Shown here: positions 52,378 to 63,998 of the stretch, piece by piece | Position numbering within the stretch: the first letter of the stretch is position 1 | How the letters are laid out: the number at the start of each line of letters is the position of its first letter | The notes under the pieces: generated by a model | Databases searched by the model: none | What the model saw: the letters and a program-made list of their open reading frames with translations, nothing else | What the model was told of the DNA's origin: nothing | Source: Sulfurimonas sp. | GTDB lineage: Bacteria > Campylobacterota > Campylobacteria > Campylobacterales > Sulfurimonadaceae | Reading direction: 5' to 3' | Length of the DNA stretch: 64,000 nucleotides | Assembly: GCF_028713515.1 (NCBI RefSeq) | Contig: NZ_JAQTOD010000001.1 | Location: forward strand, 310,001 to 374,000 | Made by a program: the position numbers and the translations under genes

Positions 52378-53565
52378 TTACTCACTATAAATTTTCTCAT
52401 ATATGGTAATTCTACTAAGCACATTTTTAAGATAATTTTTCGGTTCTTCATATTTTAGGTCACTAAGAAGCTTATTGTATACATCATCCGCTGTCATACT
52501 ATTTATAATTAACGCTGCTTTTTTCATGTCATTGCTTTTTACAAATGCCCATGCTACATTTCCGCCACCAGTATTATAGGCCGCAACGGTGCAGTAAAGA
52601 CGGCTTTGTGGATCTTTTATCTCTTTTAGATATTTGTAATAAAGTATATGTAAATATGCAGAACCAATAGTTATATTATTTGTACTATTATATAGATATT
52701 CATCACTCATCAATTTCTTTTCACTGTATAAAAATTGGTATGTATCTAATCCTGCGCTGCTTGGAACTATTTGCATGAGACCATATGCCGGAATAAAAGA
52801 TCTTGCATATGGATTAAAGCAGCTCTCAGTATGTATAACAGCGTAAATTAATGAGATAGGTATTTGTTGCTTAAGTGAATGCTCTTTTACATCACTATAA
52901 AATATTTTTGACCTCTCTAGTGTTGCATTGTCTGGCATCTTTACGCTTAGTGTGTAAATCTTATCATTTCTAATTTTGCTTGATTCTTTTGATGATATAT
53001 CTAGATCGTCTGTATTTTTATCTACAAACTCTTTTAAACTATTTTGTGTTGGCGATTTTCCAAGCATGATACCAGAGAGTATCGGTTCTGCTTTTGTTGG
53101 GGCGTCAACAATACCATCTGGCTTAGCTATTTTTTGTAGTTTTTGCTCTAATGGATCACTCTCCTGGACCTTTTTTGTATCAATAGTGACAACTCTTGCT
53201 AGGGCTTGACGGAGTTTTTGTCTCGCTTCGTTTGGGTTTGAAGAGATTACCTCAATGGTTATTTTTTCATGCTCAAAATCCACGCTGGTTCTTATTTTTT
53301 TATCTAAAGTATAAGAGACCCAATTTTTTTTATCAGAGAGCTTTGGATCATCCCAGTAGGCTCCAACCTCTTTTTTGTAATCAAGTATTGCTTTTTCTTG
53401 AGCTTTTTTATAGTTTTCAAACTCTCTATTTGTCTCTTTTTTGAATGTATCAAATTTAGAGTTTTCTTTTTGAAATCCTTGCATCTGCTCTCTTGCAAAG
53501 TCATCCGCACTTTGGGCGCTAAGCAGAGTTACTGTTGAGGAGATTATTATAATTTTTTTAATCAT
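52378..53565 (-). CDS. Lytic transglycosylase (SLT domain, MltC-like with N-terminal DUF3393-type region)
   Basis: HTESCFNPYARSFIPAYGLMQIVPSSAG; VAAYNTGGGNVAWAF. Confidence 0.9.
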   Translation of the reverse strand: MIKKIIIISSTVTLLSAQSADDFAREQMQGFQKENSKFDTFKKETNREFENYKKAQEKAILDYKKEVGAYWDDPKLSDKKNWVSYTLDKKIRTSVDFEHEKITIEVISSNPNEARQKLRQALARVVTIDTKKVQESDPLEQKLQKIAKPDGIVDAPTKAEPILSGIMLGKSPTQNSLKEFVDKNTDDLDISSKESSKIRNDKIYTLSVKMPDNATLERSKIFYSDVKEHSLKQQIPISLIYAVIHTESCFNPYARSFIPAYGLMQIVPSSAGLDTYQFLYSEKKLMSDEYLYNSTNNITIGSAYLHILYYKYLKEIKDPQSRLYCTVAAYNTGGGNVAWAFVKSNDMKKAALIINSMTADDVYNKLLSDLKYEEPKNYLKNVLSRITIYEKIYSE

Positions 53566-53602
53566 TTCAATTCCATTTTTTTAATTAAAGACAGTGTTAA
53601 TG

Positions 53603-53959
53603 TTATAAAAATACTTTAGGATCGGTGTCGCTTAAGTGCGTCCAAGCTAGTTTTGCACCACCGAGTATGTGAAAATGAAGATGTTTTACCTCTTGCCCAC
53701 CATCATCGCCAACATTAGTAATAACTCTATATCCGCTATCTTTGAGGTTCATTTCGTTAACAACTTCATGAATAAAAAGTGTCATTTTTGCCATTATATT
53801 TGAATCTACATCATTAAAGCTTTCAACATGAGTTTTTGGAATTACAAGTATATGAACTGGAGCCTTTGGATTTATGTCATGAAATGCTATAAATTCATCA
53901 TTTTCTAGTACTGTATTTGATGGAATTTTATGATTAGATATTTTGCAAAATAAACACAT
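53603..53959 (-). CDS. HIT family nucleotide-binding protein
   Basis: CLFCKISNHKIPS, histidine triad HLHFHILGG. Confidence 0.95.
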   Translation of the reverse strand: MCLFCKISNHKIPSNTVLENDEFIAFHDINPKAPVHILVIPKTHVESFNDVDSNIMAKMTLFIHEVVNEMNLKDSGYRVITNVGDDGGQEVKHLHFHILGGAKLAWTHLSDTDPKVFL

Positions 53960-54084
53960 TTTCTTTCCTTTATTTCTTGTTCTTGTGGGCTAATTATATA
54001 AAAAAATTCTTTTATTCTAGCATACAAACAGGTAAATGAAGCTATATGTAAAATATATTTGACTATAATCCATATTAAAATTTA

Positions 54085-54101
54085 AGAGGATATTTTCCTC
54101 T
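54085..54101 (+). promoter_or_regulatory. Hairpin containing the pheS SD sequence
   Basis: AGAGGA-TATTT-TCCTCT immediately 5' of ATG at 54103. Confidence 0.5.
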
Positions 54102-54102
54102 A

Positions 54103-55110
54103 ATGAGTGAGATAATTTTGAAAAAATGGTATGACGCAATAAGAGAGGCACAGAGTGTTGAGAGCATCGAAGATATTCGCATATCTGTGTTTGGTAAAAA
54201 GGGTGTTTTAGCGGAAGAGTTTGCTAAAATGAAAACAGCATCAGATGAAGAAAAATCAAAAATAGCACAAGAGTTAAATATTCACAAGAATGAACTTATG
54301 AATGAGCTAAACAGTAGAAAAATAGTTCTTCAAACAGTAGAGTTGCAAGAGGCCATGAAGGCTGAAGCTATTGATGTATCTCTTTTTAGTTCACAAAGTC
54401 AAGCAGGAGCTCTTCATCCTGTGATTGAGACAATGGATAGAATTGTTGAGTATTTTTCAAGTATGAATTTTGCTATAAAAACAGGGAATATGGTTGAGGA
54501 TGATTTCAATAACTTTGAAGCTCTAAACCTCCCTAAATATCATCCAGCTCGTGATATGCAAGACACATTTTATTTTAAAGACGAGATGCTTCTTCGTACA
54601 CATACTTCGCCAGTTCAGATAAGAACGATGATGGGCACAAAACCACCGATTCGTATGATAGCTCCAGGTGCTGTTTTTCGCCGTGATTATGATATTACAC
54701 ACACGCCTATGTTTCATCAAGTTGAAGGTCTTTTAGTGGACGAAGAGGGGAAAGTTTCATTTGCAAATCTAAAGTATATTTTAGAGGATTTTTTAAAGTA
54801 TATGTTTGGTGATGTAAAAGTCAGATTTCGTCCATCTTTTTTCCCTTTCACTGAACCATCGGCGGAGGTAGATATCTCTTGTGTTTTTTGTAGTGGAGAT
54901 GGCTGTAGGGTTTGTTCAAAAACTGGTTGGCTGGAAGTTCTGGGTTGTGGAATAGTTGATCCAAATGTGTTTGAAGCAGTTAAATATAAAAATGTAAGTG
55001 GTTACGCTTTTGGTTTAGGTGTTGAGAGATTTGCAATGCTTATCCATCAAATAGGAGATCTTCGCTCGCTTTTTGAGGGAGATATTAAGTTGTTGGAGCA
55101 GTTTCGATGA
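54103..55110 (+). CDS. pheS: Phenylalanyl-tRNA synthetase alpha
   Basis: [55 protein letters not shown]. Confidence 0.97.
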   Translation: MSEIILKKWYDAIREAQSVESIEDIRISVFGKKGVLAEEFAKMKTASDEEKSKIAQELNIHKNELMNELNSRKIVLQTVELQEAMKAEAIDVSLFSSQSQAGALHPVIETMDRIVEYFSSMNFAIKTGNMVEDDFNNFEALNLPKYHPARDMQDTFYFKDEMLLRTHTSPVQIRTMMGTKPPIRMIAPGAVFRRDYDITHTPMFHQVEGLLVDEEGKVSFANLKYILEDFLKYMFGDVKVRFRPSFFPFTEPSAEVDISCVFCSGDGCRVCSKTGWLEVLGCGIVDPNVFEAVKYKNVSGYAFGLGVERFAMLIHQIGDLRSLFEGDIKLLEQFR

Positions 55111-57440
55111 TAGTTACTAAAAGTTGGTTAAATGAGTGGGTTGATTTAAGCGGAATCACGACAGATGATTTGGTTAAAACACTTAACTCAATAGGTTTAG
55201 AAGTTGATAGCGTGAAAACATATAAAATTCCAAACAAGATAATATTTGGTCGAGTTCTTGAGTGTGTTAAGCATCCAGAGGCAGATAAACTTAGTGTTTG
55301 TCAGGTTGACATTGGAGAGAGTACTCGTCAAATTGTATGCGGTGCATCTAATGTTAGAGCAGGTTTAACCGTCGTTGTAGCAACTATCGGCGCTGTAATG
55401 CCAAGTGGTTTAGTAATAAAACCGGTAAAGCTTCGCGGTATCGAATCAGATGGTATGATATGTTCTGCGAGTGAGATAGGACTAGAAGATCTGCAAGATG
55501 GGATTTTAGAGCTTGATGGCAGTATCGGTAAGTTTAAGCTAGGTCAAGAGGTTTGCACAAACACTTTTTTTAATGATGATATAATAGAGATAGAACTAAC
55601 AGCAAATCGTGGTGACTGTTTAAGCATAAGGGGTGTTGCTAGAGACCTAGGTGCCGCATATGATAGAATTTTAAAAGATAAAAATATAAAAGAGAATGAA
55701 GAAAAAAGAGTTGGTATTGGTAGAGTTTTAACTTTCTCTCATGAAAATAATCTAGATGTTTCTGTGCGATACAAGGCTGTGGATGTAGAAAATATAAATT
55801 TACCTTTTATTATAAAGCTCAGATTAGCTCAAATTAATGAGAAAAAATCCACAAATATAGACTCTATATTGCTCTATGCAACACATAGCAGCGGCGTAAT
55901 CTTAAGAGCATATAGTCATGAGTTCCTCTCTGTAAATAAAGAGAGCATGGCAAAAATAGAGTTAGTCAAAGATAATAATGGATTTGTTTGTGTTATGGCA
56001 CAAAATAGGGCTTCTGTTGTAGGTGTTATTCAGGATGAGGAGTCTAGAATTAGCGTCGATAATGGAGTTATTTTTATTGAAGCGAGCTATATATCGCCAG
56101 AGATAATTTCTAGAAAAATGCAAGAAGTTAAAATAAATTCTGACGCACTATATTATAAAACATCAAGAGGAAGCGAACCTGAGTTAAATGTAGGCCTTGA
56201 TTTTTGCCTAAACCTCATCGAGCTCAACTCATCGTCAGTTGTTTATGGTGGTGCAATCGAGTATGCCAAAGTAGATGAGGATAGAATAATAAATGTAACC
56301 AAATCTGAGATTGATGAGATTATTGGTGCAAATATTGACAAGGCAAAAATTGCAAATATATTAAAGAATCTAGGCTTTAACAAAATCAAATCTTCAACTG
56401 ACTCTTTCGTTGTCTTGGTTCCTAAATTTAGACATGATATATACAACAAACAAGATATAGCTGAAGAGATTGTTCGTCTTGTTGGGATTGATAATATTCC
56501 ATCGAAAGCTTTTGCATTTACAGAAGAAAACAGACTAAAAGATGACTATTTTAGCTATAAAAAGAGATCAATATATAGACACAAAGCAGCCTATAGTGGC
56601 TTTTTTGAGTCAGTAAGTTTTGTTTTTGATGATAAAAAAACTCTAAAAAAATATGGTTTCGAGACAGTTGATGAAAGTTTGGAGCTGCTAAATCCAATTA
56701 TCAGCACTTTGGATACGCTTAGAACAACGCTGCTTACAGGGCTTTTAAAATCAGCATCTCATAATAGTAAAAATGGTTACTCATCAATAAAACTTTTTGA
56801 AGTTGGTTCGGTATTTAATTCAAAAAGAGAAGAATCGATGAAAATGGCGATGCTTTTTAGTGGTTACAGAGAGTCTGAAAACTTAACTAACTCTGGAAAA
56901 CCTATGAAGGTTGATTTTGCACTATTTGCTCAAGCATTATCTGATATCGTAGGTAGTTTTGAACTACAACAATATAATACAGCACATTCACTATCTCACA
57001 TATACCAATGTGCTAAAGTGTTAATAGATGGCAAGCCAATTGGAGAGCTTTTCCGTCTTCATCCAGATGTTGAAAATTGCTATGATTTAGATGTAACATT
57101 TATGTGCGAACTTGATTTTGACAAACTTCCAAATGAGCTAAAGAGAGCAAAAAAATCATCAAAATATCAAGCTTCTTTTAGAGATTTAAGTATCATAATG
57201 CCAAAAAAAATGAGTTATGAAAAAGTTAAATCAACAATTGAATCATCCGCAAGCAGTGAGCTTGTCCGTTTTTATGTTGTTGATAAATATAGCGATAAAT
57301 CTCTTGGTGAAAATATGAGTTTGTCTATCCGTTTTATTTTACAATCTTTTGAAAAAACATTAGAAGAGGATGATATTTCAAGTGTAATGGATAGCATCTT
57401 GGAGTCACTTAAAAATAAACTCGGAGTTGGACTCAGATGA
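55107..57440 (+). CDS. pheT: Phenylalanyl-tRNA synthetase beta
   Basis: N-terminal tRNA-bind domain, [26 protein letters not shown]-terminus. Confidence 0.96.
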   Translation: MIVTKSWLNEWVDLSGITTDDLVKTLNSIGLEVDSVKTYKIPNKIIFGRVLECVKHPEADKLSVCQVDIGESTRQIVCGASNVRAGLTVVVATIGAVMPSGLVIKPVKLRGIESDGMICSASEIGLEDLQDGILELDGSIGKFKLGQEVCTNTFFNDDIIEIELTANRGDCLSIRGVARDLGAAYDRILKDKNIKENEEKRVGIGRVLTFSHENNLDVSVRYKAVDVENINLPFIIKLRLAQINEKKSTNIDSILLYATHSSGVILRAYSHEFLSVNKESMAKIELVKDNNGFVCVMAQNRASVVGVIQDEESRISVDNGVIFIEASYISPEIISRKMQEVKINSDALYYKTSRGSEPELNVGLDFCLNLIELNSSSVVYGGAIEYAKVDEDRIINVTKSEIDEIIGANIDKAKIANILKNLGFNKIKSSTDSFVVLVPKFRHDIYNKQDIAEEIVRLVGIDNIPSKAFAFTEENRLKDDYFSYKKRSIYRHKAAYSGFFESVSFVFDDKKTLKKYGFETVDESLELLNPIISTLDTLRTTLLTGLLKSASHNSKNGYSSIKLFEVGSVFNSKREESMKMAMLFSGYRESENLTNSGKPMKVDFALFAQALSDIVGSFELQQYNTAHSLSHIYQCAKVLIDGKPIGELFRLHPDVENCYDLDVTFMCELDFDKLPNELKRAKKSSKYQASFRDLSIIMPKKMSYEKVKSTIESSASSELVRFYVVDKYSDKSLGENMSLSIRFILQSFEKTLEEDDISSVMDSILESLKNKLGVGLR

Positions 57441-58714
57441 ACAGCGTAGAAGTTACTAAATCGTGTAAATTTTCACTCTCTATTTCTGATATTGCTCCTG
57501 ATAAATCTATATCCCATAGATGTGCTATGTTCTCAATGCTGGCAGAGGGAACAAGTGAGATAACTAATTTTTTAAGGGCCGAAGATACCATGAACACACT
57601 AAGTATCGTTAAAAATCTTGGCGCAATAGTTAGTGATGATGGTATTACAATCAAGATAAGTTCAGGTGGTATAAAAGAGAGTAGTGAAATTTTAGATTGT
57701 GGTAATTCCGGAACAGGAATGAGACTTTTTTGTGGACTTTTAAGCTCTGCAGATGGTCATTTTATATTAAGTGGAGATGAGTATCTTCGTCGCCGTCCCA
57801 TGAAGAGAGTAACGGCTCCACTTCGCGATATTGGTGCAAAGCTTGATGGAAGAAACAACGGAGATTTGGCTCCGCTAAGCATAAGAGGAGCTTCCTTAAA
57901 AGCCTTTAATTATGAGAGCAAAATTGCATCAGCGCAAGTTAAAAGTGCCATGATTCTGGCTGCTCTTAGAGCAGATGGAGTATGCACATATAGTGAACCA
58001 GAGCTAAGTCGTGACCATACGGAGAGAATGCTAAAGGGAATGGGTGCAGAGATTGAAGTGAATGGTTTAACTACGATAATCAAGCCTATGAAAAAACTTT
58101 TAAATCCTCTTAATATTAGAGTTCCAGCCGATCCATCAAGTGCATTTTTCTTTGCTGTTGCTGCTGCCATAACTCCTGATTCTGATGTTATTCTGGAAGG
58201 CGTCACCCTAAATATAACAAGAATTGAAGCTTTTAAAGCGTTAGAGAGGATGGGCGCGGATATAAAGTATGAGATTACGGAGAGTAAATATGAGCCAATC
58301 GGAAACATACATGTAAGGTATGCTCCGCTTGAAGCAATTACTATTGAAGATAATATTTCATGGCTCATAGATGAACTTCCAGCACTCTCTATAGCGTTTG
58401 CGTGTGCGGATGGTATTAGTATTGTAAAAAATGCCGAGGAACTTCGTGTAAAAGAGAGTGACAGGATCTCAACTGTCGTAAATGGTCTAAGGGCTTGTGG
58501 CATAGAGGTTGAAGAGTTTGAAGACGGCTATAGCGTAGTTGGTGGAGAGTTAAAAAAAGCTACAATAAACAGCCATGGAGACCATAGAATTGCTATGAGT
58601 TTTATTATTGCTGGAATGAGATGCGGAATGGTTGTTAAGGATATTGATTGTATCAACACCTCGTTTCCAAACTTTTTCGAAATAGTTGAAAAAATTACTA
58701 GAATAGATAAATAA
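57437..58714 (+). CDS. aroA: 3-phosphoshikimate 1-carboxyvinyltransferase
   Basis: [55 protein letters not shown]. Confidence 0.97.
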   Translation: MNSVEVTKSCKFSLSISDIAPDKSISHRCAMFSMLAEGTSEITNFLRAEDTMNTLSIVKNLGAIVSDDGITIKISSGGIKESSEILDCGNSGTGMRLFCGLLSSADGHFILSGDEYLRRRPMKRVTAPLRDIGAKLDGRNNGDLAPLSIRGASLKAFNYESKIASAQVKSAMILAALRADGVCTYSEPELSRDHTERMLKGMGAEIEVNGLTTIIKPMKKLLNPLNIRVPADPSSAFFFAVAAAITPDSDVILEGVTLNITRIEAFKALERMGADIKYEITESKYEPIGNIHVRYAPLEAITIEDNISWLIDELPALSIAFACADGISIVKNAEELRVKESDRISTVVNGLRACGIEVEEFEDGYSVVGGELKKATINSHGDHRIAMSFIIAGMRCGMVVKDIDCINTSFPNFFEIVEKITRIDK

Positions 58715-58744
58715 AAACCTTTTTTACTAAGGAGAAAAACAGTT

Positions 58745-59572
58745 ATGAAAATTGAATTAGCTGAAAATTATGGATTTTGCTTTGGTGTAAAAAGAGCTAT
58801 AAAAATTGCCGAAGAGAATAAAAACTCAACAACATATGGCCCATTAATCCATAATTCAAAAGAGATTGAAAGATTAGAAAAAGACTTTAATGTTGGTTTG
58901 GCAAATAATCATAAGAGTTTTTTATCTGGCGACAAAGCTGTAATTCGTACTCATGGAATACCTAAGGACGAGCTAGCAGAACTAAAAGCAAACAGAGTAG
59001 ATGTTGTTGATGCAACTTGTCCCTATGTAACAAAGCCACAGCAAATTTGTCAGGAGATGAGTGAGGCTGGATATGAAATAATTATTTTTGGTGACGAGGC
59101 TCATCCTGAAATAAAAGGTGTTAAGAGCTATGCAACCTTTGGTGCTATAGTTGTAACATCCTCAAAAGAACTTATAGATGTTAAATTGAAAGACAAAATA
59201 GCACTAGTAGCACAAACAACAAGACGCGTTGAAGATTACATGGAAGTTGCTAATTATTTGATTCCTCGCTACAAAGAAGTTAGAGTATTTAACACTATCT
59301 GCAATGCAACATTTGAAAATCAAGAAGCTGTAAAAAAGATCTCTACTAAAGCTGATATTATGATAATAATTGGTGGAAAAGATTCATCTAATACAAAACA
59401 ACTCTTTAGCATCTCAAAGGATAACTGCAAAGATAGCTATCATATAGAAGATGAGAATGATTTAGACTATGAATGGTTTAAAAATAAAGAGTTCTGTGGA
59501 ATAAGTGCTGGTGCATCTACTCCAGATTGGATTATACAGAGTGTTGTTAATTCAATTGAAAAAAATTGTTAA
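58745..59572 (+). CDS. ispH: 4-hydroxy-3-methylbut-2-enyl diphosphate reductase
   Basis: YGFCFGVKRAIKIAEE, IRTHGIPKDE, DATCPYVTKPQQIC, GISAGASTPDW. Confidence 0.97.
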   Translation: MKIELAENYGFCFGVKRAIKIAEENKNSTTYGPLIHNSKEIERLEKDFNVGLANNHKSFLSGDKAVIRTHGIPKDELAELKANRVDVVDATCPYVTKPQQICQEMSEAGYEIIIFGDEAHPEIKGVKSYATFGAIVVTSSKELIDVKLKDKIALVAQTTRRVEDYMEVANYLIPRYKEVRVFNTICNATFENQEAVKKISTKADIMIIIGGKDSSNTKQLFSISKDNCKDSYHIEDENDLDYEWFKNKEFCGISAGASTPDWIIQSVVNSIEKNC

Positions 59573-59588
59573 TATCACTTTTATAATC

Positions 59589-59623
59589 TCCTATTATTAA
59601 TAAGAAAATTATTAATAATAGGA
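59589..59623. repeat. Perfect 15-bp inverted repeat upstream of rpsA
   Basis: TCCTATTATTAATAA-GAAAA-TTATTAATAATAGGA. Confidence 0.9.
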
Positions 59624-59661
59624 TACAATCACGAAATTTTTATGTAACAAGAGGATGGGTA

Positions 59662-61314
59662 ATGGCGTTCGATAACGAATTATTTGAAGAAGAAAATTTT
59701 GCAGAAATGTTTGCAGCAAGCGAGAAACAGCAAGAGACTAGTCGTATAGTAGAGGGCGAGATTGTTGAGATTCAGGTTGCTGAAAACAGAGCATTAGTAG
59801 GTGTTGGCGATAAGCTAGAAGGAGTTCTGAGCTTAGACGAAATCAGTGAAAATGGAGAGCTAAAATTTAAAACTGGTGATAAAATCAAAGTAATGGTAAC
59901 TGGATACTACAATGAGCGTCCTAAGATATCTTATAAAAAAGTTTTAGAGTTACAAAAAACTATTGATTTTATTGAAAAAAACAAAGAGAATTTTGAAGAG
60001 ATTATTATTGAAGGTATTATCACTAAGAAAAACCGTGGTGGTTTTGTAGTTGAAGCTGATGATATCTCATTCTTTATGCCTCGTTCATTGGCTGCCTTTA
60101 AGGAGACAGATGAAGTAATTGGTCGTAAAATAAAAGCTCAAGTTGTTAAGATTGATGAAGAGCAAAACTCTATAGTTGTATCTCGTAGAAAACTATTCAA
60201 TGAAGAGAGAAAAAAGAAAAAAGACATCATAGACAAACTTTTAGAAGAAAGCGCAATCGTTGAGGGAACAATCAAGAAAATAACCAGCTATGGAATGTTT
60301 GTTGATGTTGGCGGGGTTGATGGTTTAGTTCATTATAATGAAATTAGCTATAAAGGCCCAGTTAATCCATCTAAACTCTATAAAGATGGTGATGTTATAA
60401 CTGTAAAAGCTATTTCATATGATAAAGACAAGAGGCATCTTTCGCTATCTATAAAAGCTGTTCAATCTGATCCTTGGGCAGAAGTTGAGAGTGAGCTTGA
60501 TGAGGGTGACACTATTACTGTAACTGTTTCTAATGTTGAAGCTTATGGTGTATTTGTTGATTTAGGAAATGACATTGAAGGCTTCTTGCATATATCTGAG
60601 ATTTCATGGGATAAAAATGTTAAAAATCCTGCTGATTATTTAAGTGTTGGTCAAGAGATTGATGTTGAAGTTATTGAAATAAATTCTAAAACTCATAAAC
60701 TTCGTGTTTCGTTAAAGAGACTTTTACCTAAGCCATTTGATGATTTTATGAAGAAACACAGAGAGGGAGATTGTGTAACAGGAACAGTTACATCTTTGAC
60801 TGATTTTGGTGCCTTTGTCCGCATTTCTGGAGTTGAAGGACTTTTACACAATCAAGATATCTCTTGGGATAAAAATGTTAAATGTAGAGATTTACTAAAA
60901 GTCGGCGAAGAGATTGAAGTAAAAATTGCTAAAATAAGCCCAGAAGATCAAAAAATATCCCTAAGCAGAAAAGCTCTTTTGGAGAGTCCAATAGATAAAT
61001 TTGCAACTACACATAAAATAAATGCTGTTGTTAGTGGGACGATTAGAGATATTAAAGAATTTGGTGTATTTGTATCTTTAGAAAATGGAATTGATGCGTT
61101 GATTCGTGATGAAGATTTGTCTCCGCTTGTTAAAAGTGAACTCTCTGTTGGTCAAAAAATTGAAGCAGTTATTGCGGTTATAGATACTCGTCGTGACCGT
61201 ATCCGCCTATCTGTTAAAAAATTAGATTACATAAAAAATCAAGCAATGCTAGAAGATATTAACGACAATGAATCACACTCGTTGGGTGATTTGATTAAAG
61301 ATAAATTCAAGTAG
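59662..61314 (+). CDS. rpsA: 30S ribosomal protein S1
   Basis: Tandem S1 domains (GTIKKITSYGMFVDVGGVDGLVHYNEIS, GTVTSLTDFGAFVRISGVEGLLHNQDISW, etc.). Confidence 0.97.
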   Translation: MAFDNELFEEENFAEMFAASEKQQETSRIVEGEIVEIQVAENRALVGVGDKLEGVLSLDEISENGELKFKTGDKIKVMVTGYYNERPKISYKKVLELQKTIDFIEKNKENFEEIIIEGIITKKNRGGFVVEADDISFFMPRSLAAFKETDEVIGRKIKAQVVKIDEEQNSIVVSRRKLFNEERKKKKDIIDKLLEESAIVEGTIKKITSYGMFVDVGGVDGLVHYNEISYKGPVNPSKLYKDGDVITVKAISYDKDKRHLSLSIKAVQSDPWAEVESELDEGDTITVTVSNVEAYGVFVDLGNDIEGFLHISEISWDKNVKNPADYLSVGQEIDVEVIEINSKTHKLRVSLKRLLPKPFDDFMKKHREGDCVTGTVTSLTDFGAFVRISGVEGLLHNQDISWDKNVKCRDLLKVGEEIEVKIAKISPEDQKISLSRKALLESPIDKFATTHKINAVVSGTIRDIKEFGVFVSLENGIDALIRDEDLSPLVKSELSVGQKIEAVIAVIDTRRDRIRLSVKKLDYIKNQAMLEDINDNESHSLGDLIKDKFK

Positions 61315-61319
61315 ATAGC

Positions 61320-61799
61320 ATGCAAAAGATTTTGAAGTGGCTTACTCCGCTTATTGCAATTGGGGTAGCTATTTTTCTTATCTTTTTTTTTATTTCTATA
61401 AATTCAAATGAGAATTTAAGAGATGATGTTCAATTAAAACATAAAAGTGAAGTTACTGTAAAAGAGCTAAAGCAAAATTGGTTAGACTACTTTTCTAAAA
61501 CAGAAAAACTTGGATATTTTTACCCAGTTAATGAAGTTTTTATAAAAATTGATTTAAATGAAAGTGTAGCAACCAGAACAGTATACAAACTCTCCGCACA
61601 ATCTTTAGATCCATATCAGCTTTTTTGTTTAAAAGAAGAACTCAAACAACATAAATTAAAATATTATCTGAAGCAAGACAAAAGTGGAGTTGAGCTATAT
61701 GTTTACTCCCAAGACAAAGAGAAGTTAAACTCTCTTGTTGTAGTTCTAAAAAATTATCAAATTTCAGCCAAAATAGGGCTAATCAAAGAGGATATATAA
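61320..61799 (+). CDS. Hypothetical membrane-anchored protein
   Basis: N-terminal TM (PLIAIGVAIFLIFFFISI); between rpsA and serA, overlaps serA by 1 nt. Confidence 0.75.
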   Translation: MQKILKWLTPLIAIGVAIFLIFFFISINSNENLRDDVQLKHKSEVTVKELKQNWLDYFSKTEKLGYFYPVNEVFIKIDLNESVATRTVYKLSAQSLDPYQLFCLKEELKQHKLKYYLKQDKSGVELYVYSQDKEKLNSLVVVLKNYQISAKIGLIKEDI

Positions 61800-63388
61800 T
61801 GCAAAAACATACCATAGTGGTTTGTGACCACATTCATGAAGCTGGATTAGAAATGCTTCGAAATGATAAAAATATAAATTTTATCATGGCAGCAGATGAA
61901 GATAAAATAAAACTACTTGATATTTTAGCTTCAGCTGATGTAGCAATAACAAGAAGTTCTACTGATGTTGATGAAAAATTTATTGCAGCATCAAAGAACA
62001 TGAAAGCAATAGTCCGTGCTGGAGTTGGTGTTGATAATGTAGATATTCCTGGCTGCTCAAAAGAAGGTATTATTGTTATGAATGTACCAACTGCAAACAC
62101 AATTGCTGCGGTTGAACTTACAATGGCGCATATGTTATCTTGTGTAAGAATGTTTCCATATTCACATAACCACTTAAAGCAAGAGAGAGTTTGGAAAAGA
62201 GAGAAGTGGTATGGTTATGAACTAAAAGGTAAAAAACTTGGAGTAATTGGCTTTGGCAATATTGGTTCTCGTGTTGCAAAAAGAGCTGCTGCGTTTGAGA
62301 TGGATATAGTCGCTTACGACCCATACATAAACCCTTCAAAAGTAACTGATTTAAATATGACATATACTAAAAATTTTGATGATATTTTAGCTTGTGATGT
62401 TATAACAATCCATACTCCTAAAAATCAAGAAACTATAAATATAATCAATAGTGCTGAGATTTCTAAAATGAAAGATGGTGTTGTTTTGATTAACTGTGCT
62501 AGAGGTGGTCTTTACAATGAAGAAGCACTCTATACAGGGCTTACAAATGGTAAAATTAGATTTGCAGGAATTGATGTTTTTGTGAAAGAGCCAGCAATAA
62601 ATAATCCACTTTTAGACCTTGATAATGTTACGGTTTCTCCACACCTAGGAGCGAACACTTATGAATCTCAATACAATATTGGTGTTCAAGCTGCTGCAAA
62701 TGCGATACAAGCTGCAAAGGGAATATCGTATCCCAATGCTATGAATCTTCCAATTGATGAATCAAAAATTCCACCTTTTGTTAAACCGTTTTTAGAGATG
62801 GGGCAAAAGATTGGTTTTTTAGAGTCTCAGCTTAACAAATCTCAAATAATCGCAATAAAAGTTAGTGGTCAAGGCGAAATAGCAAAATTTGTAGATTCTC
62901 TCTCTACATTTGTGGCGGTTGGTGCTATGAGTCAAATGAGTGACGATACGATTAACTATGTGAATGCTGATTTTGTTGCAAAAGAAAAGGGCATAAAAGT
63001 AGAGTTTGAAGCATTAAATGACTCAGTTGTTTATAAAAATTTAATTACAATAAAGCTTACAACTGCTGAGGGCGGGACGACTACGATAGGTGCTACAATT
63101 TTTGACGATAATGTTTTTAGAATTGTCTCTATTGATTGTTTTGATATCGAAGTAGCACTAAAAGGTGACATGATAATACTTAAAAACCAAGATGTACCAG
63201 GCGTTATTGGGCAAATTGGAACAACTTTGGCAAAGTACAATGTAAATATCGCAGATTTTTCACTTGCAAGAAATGATAAAAAGCAAGCCCTAGCTGTTAT
63301 TTTAGTTGATAGTATTATTAGTGACGATACGCTGGATGAGCTGTTGAAAATTGATGCTTGTATAAGTGTTAGATACGCTCGCTTATAA
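61799..63388 (+). CDS. serA: D-3-phosphoglycerate dehydrogenase
   Basis: GVIGFGNIGSRVAKRA, VLINCARGGLYNEEAL, VTVSPHLGANT-like; C-terminal ACT domain. Confidence 0.96.
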   Translation: MQKHTIVVCDHIHEAGLEMLRNDKNINFIMAADEDKIKLLDILASADVAITRSSTDVDEKFIAASKNMKAIVRAGVGVDNVDIPGCSKEGIIVMNVPTANTIAAVELTMAHMLSCVRMFPYSHNHLKQERVWKREKWYGYELKGKKLGVIGFGNIGSRVAKRAAAFEMDIVAYDPYINPSKVTDLNMTYTKNFDDILACDVITIHTPKNQETINIINSAEISKMKDGVVLINCARGGLYNEEALYTGLTNGKIRFAGIDVFVKEPAINNPLLDLDNVTVSPHLGANTYESQYNIGVQAAANAIQAAKGISYPNAMNLPIDESKIPPFVKPFLEMGQKIGFLESQLNKSQIIAIKVSGQGEIAKFVDSLSTFVAVGAMSQMSDDTINYVNADFVAKEKGIKVEFEALNDSVVYKNLITIKLTTAEGGTTTIGATIFDDNVFRIVSIDCFDIEVALKGDMIILKNQDVPGVIGQIGTTLAKYNVNIADFSLARNDKKQALAVILVDSIISDDTLDELLKIDACISVRYARL

Positions 63389-63398
63389 TATGATTTCT

Positions 63399-63422
63399 TT
63401 CACAAATCTTTAGATTTGTGAA
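63399..63422. terminator. serA terminator hairpin
   Basis: TTCACAAATC-TTTA-GATTTGTGAA. Confidence 0.7.
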
Positions 63423-63449
63423 GATTATTTCTACATAAAAATTCTATAT

Positions 63450-63474
63450 GTAGTTGTTATAATATAACAACTAC
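63450..63474. terminator. Second hairpin between convergent genes
   Basis: GTAGTTGTTAT-AAT-ATAACAACTAC, 11-bp perfect arms; 12 nt past the stop of the minus-strand RND gene. Confidence 0.65.
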
Positions 63475-63485
63475 AGTTTCCCACT

Positions 63486-63998
63486 TTAGTCTAAACCAAA
63501 ATGTCTTTTTAGATCAGCGTTAAACATAAGTATAGGAACAATTATCAAAGATGCAACAACTGCAGCAATAGTTCCAAAGATAAGTGAAACGCCAAGTCCA
63601 CCAAAAACAGCGTCTCCAGCTAGAAGAGTTGAAGCTAGAATGATGGCAGCGGCTGTTAGAAAGATTGGTTTAGCACGAGTTGCTGTTGCACATGCTATGG
63701 CTTCCGCTTTAGCCATTTTTTTATCTCTCATAAGTGATTTTGTAAAGTCTATCAACAGAAGAGAGTTTCTTGAGCTGATTCCTATTAGGGCGATAAATCC
63801 AATAAGTGAAGTAGCGGTTAAAAAGAATGTATCAGCTGTAAATATATTCATTATGAAGTGACCAACTATTACTCCTATAATTGACAAGAATGAGCCTAAA
63901 AGTATGATTCCGCTTAGAGTATAGCTCTTATAATAAATTACCATAAGTAAAAATATAAGTACGAGTGCCGCGATAAATGCAGCTCCTAGTTCAACAAA
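63486..63998 (-). CDS. RND transporter permease, C-terminal part (5' end beyond window)
   Basis: Frame open to window edge (FVELGAAFIAALVLIFLLMVIYYKSY); GFIALIGISSRNSLLLIDFTK, RAKPIFLTAAAIILAS. Confidence 0.88.
   Translation of the reverse strand, partial: FVELGAAFIAALVLIFLLMVIYYKSYTLSGIILLGSFLSIIGVIVGHFIMNIFTADTFFLTATSLIGFIALIGISSRNSLLLIDFTKSLMRDKKMAKAEAIACATATRAKPIFLTAAAIILASTLLAGDAVFGGLGVSLIFGTIAAVVASLIIVPILMFNADLKRHFGLD

Noticed and set aside
57910-58503. 197-aa antisense ORF in aroA
   Set aside because: Low-complexity S/I-rich translation opposite a well-conserved AroA
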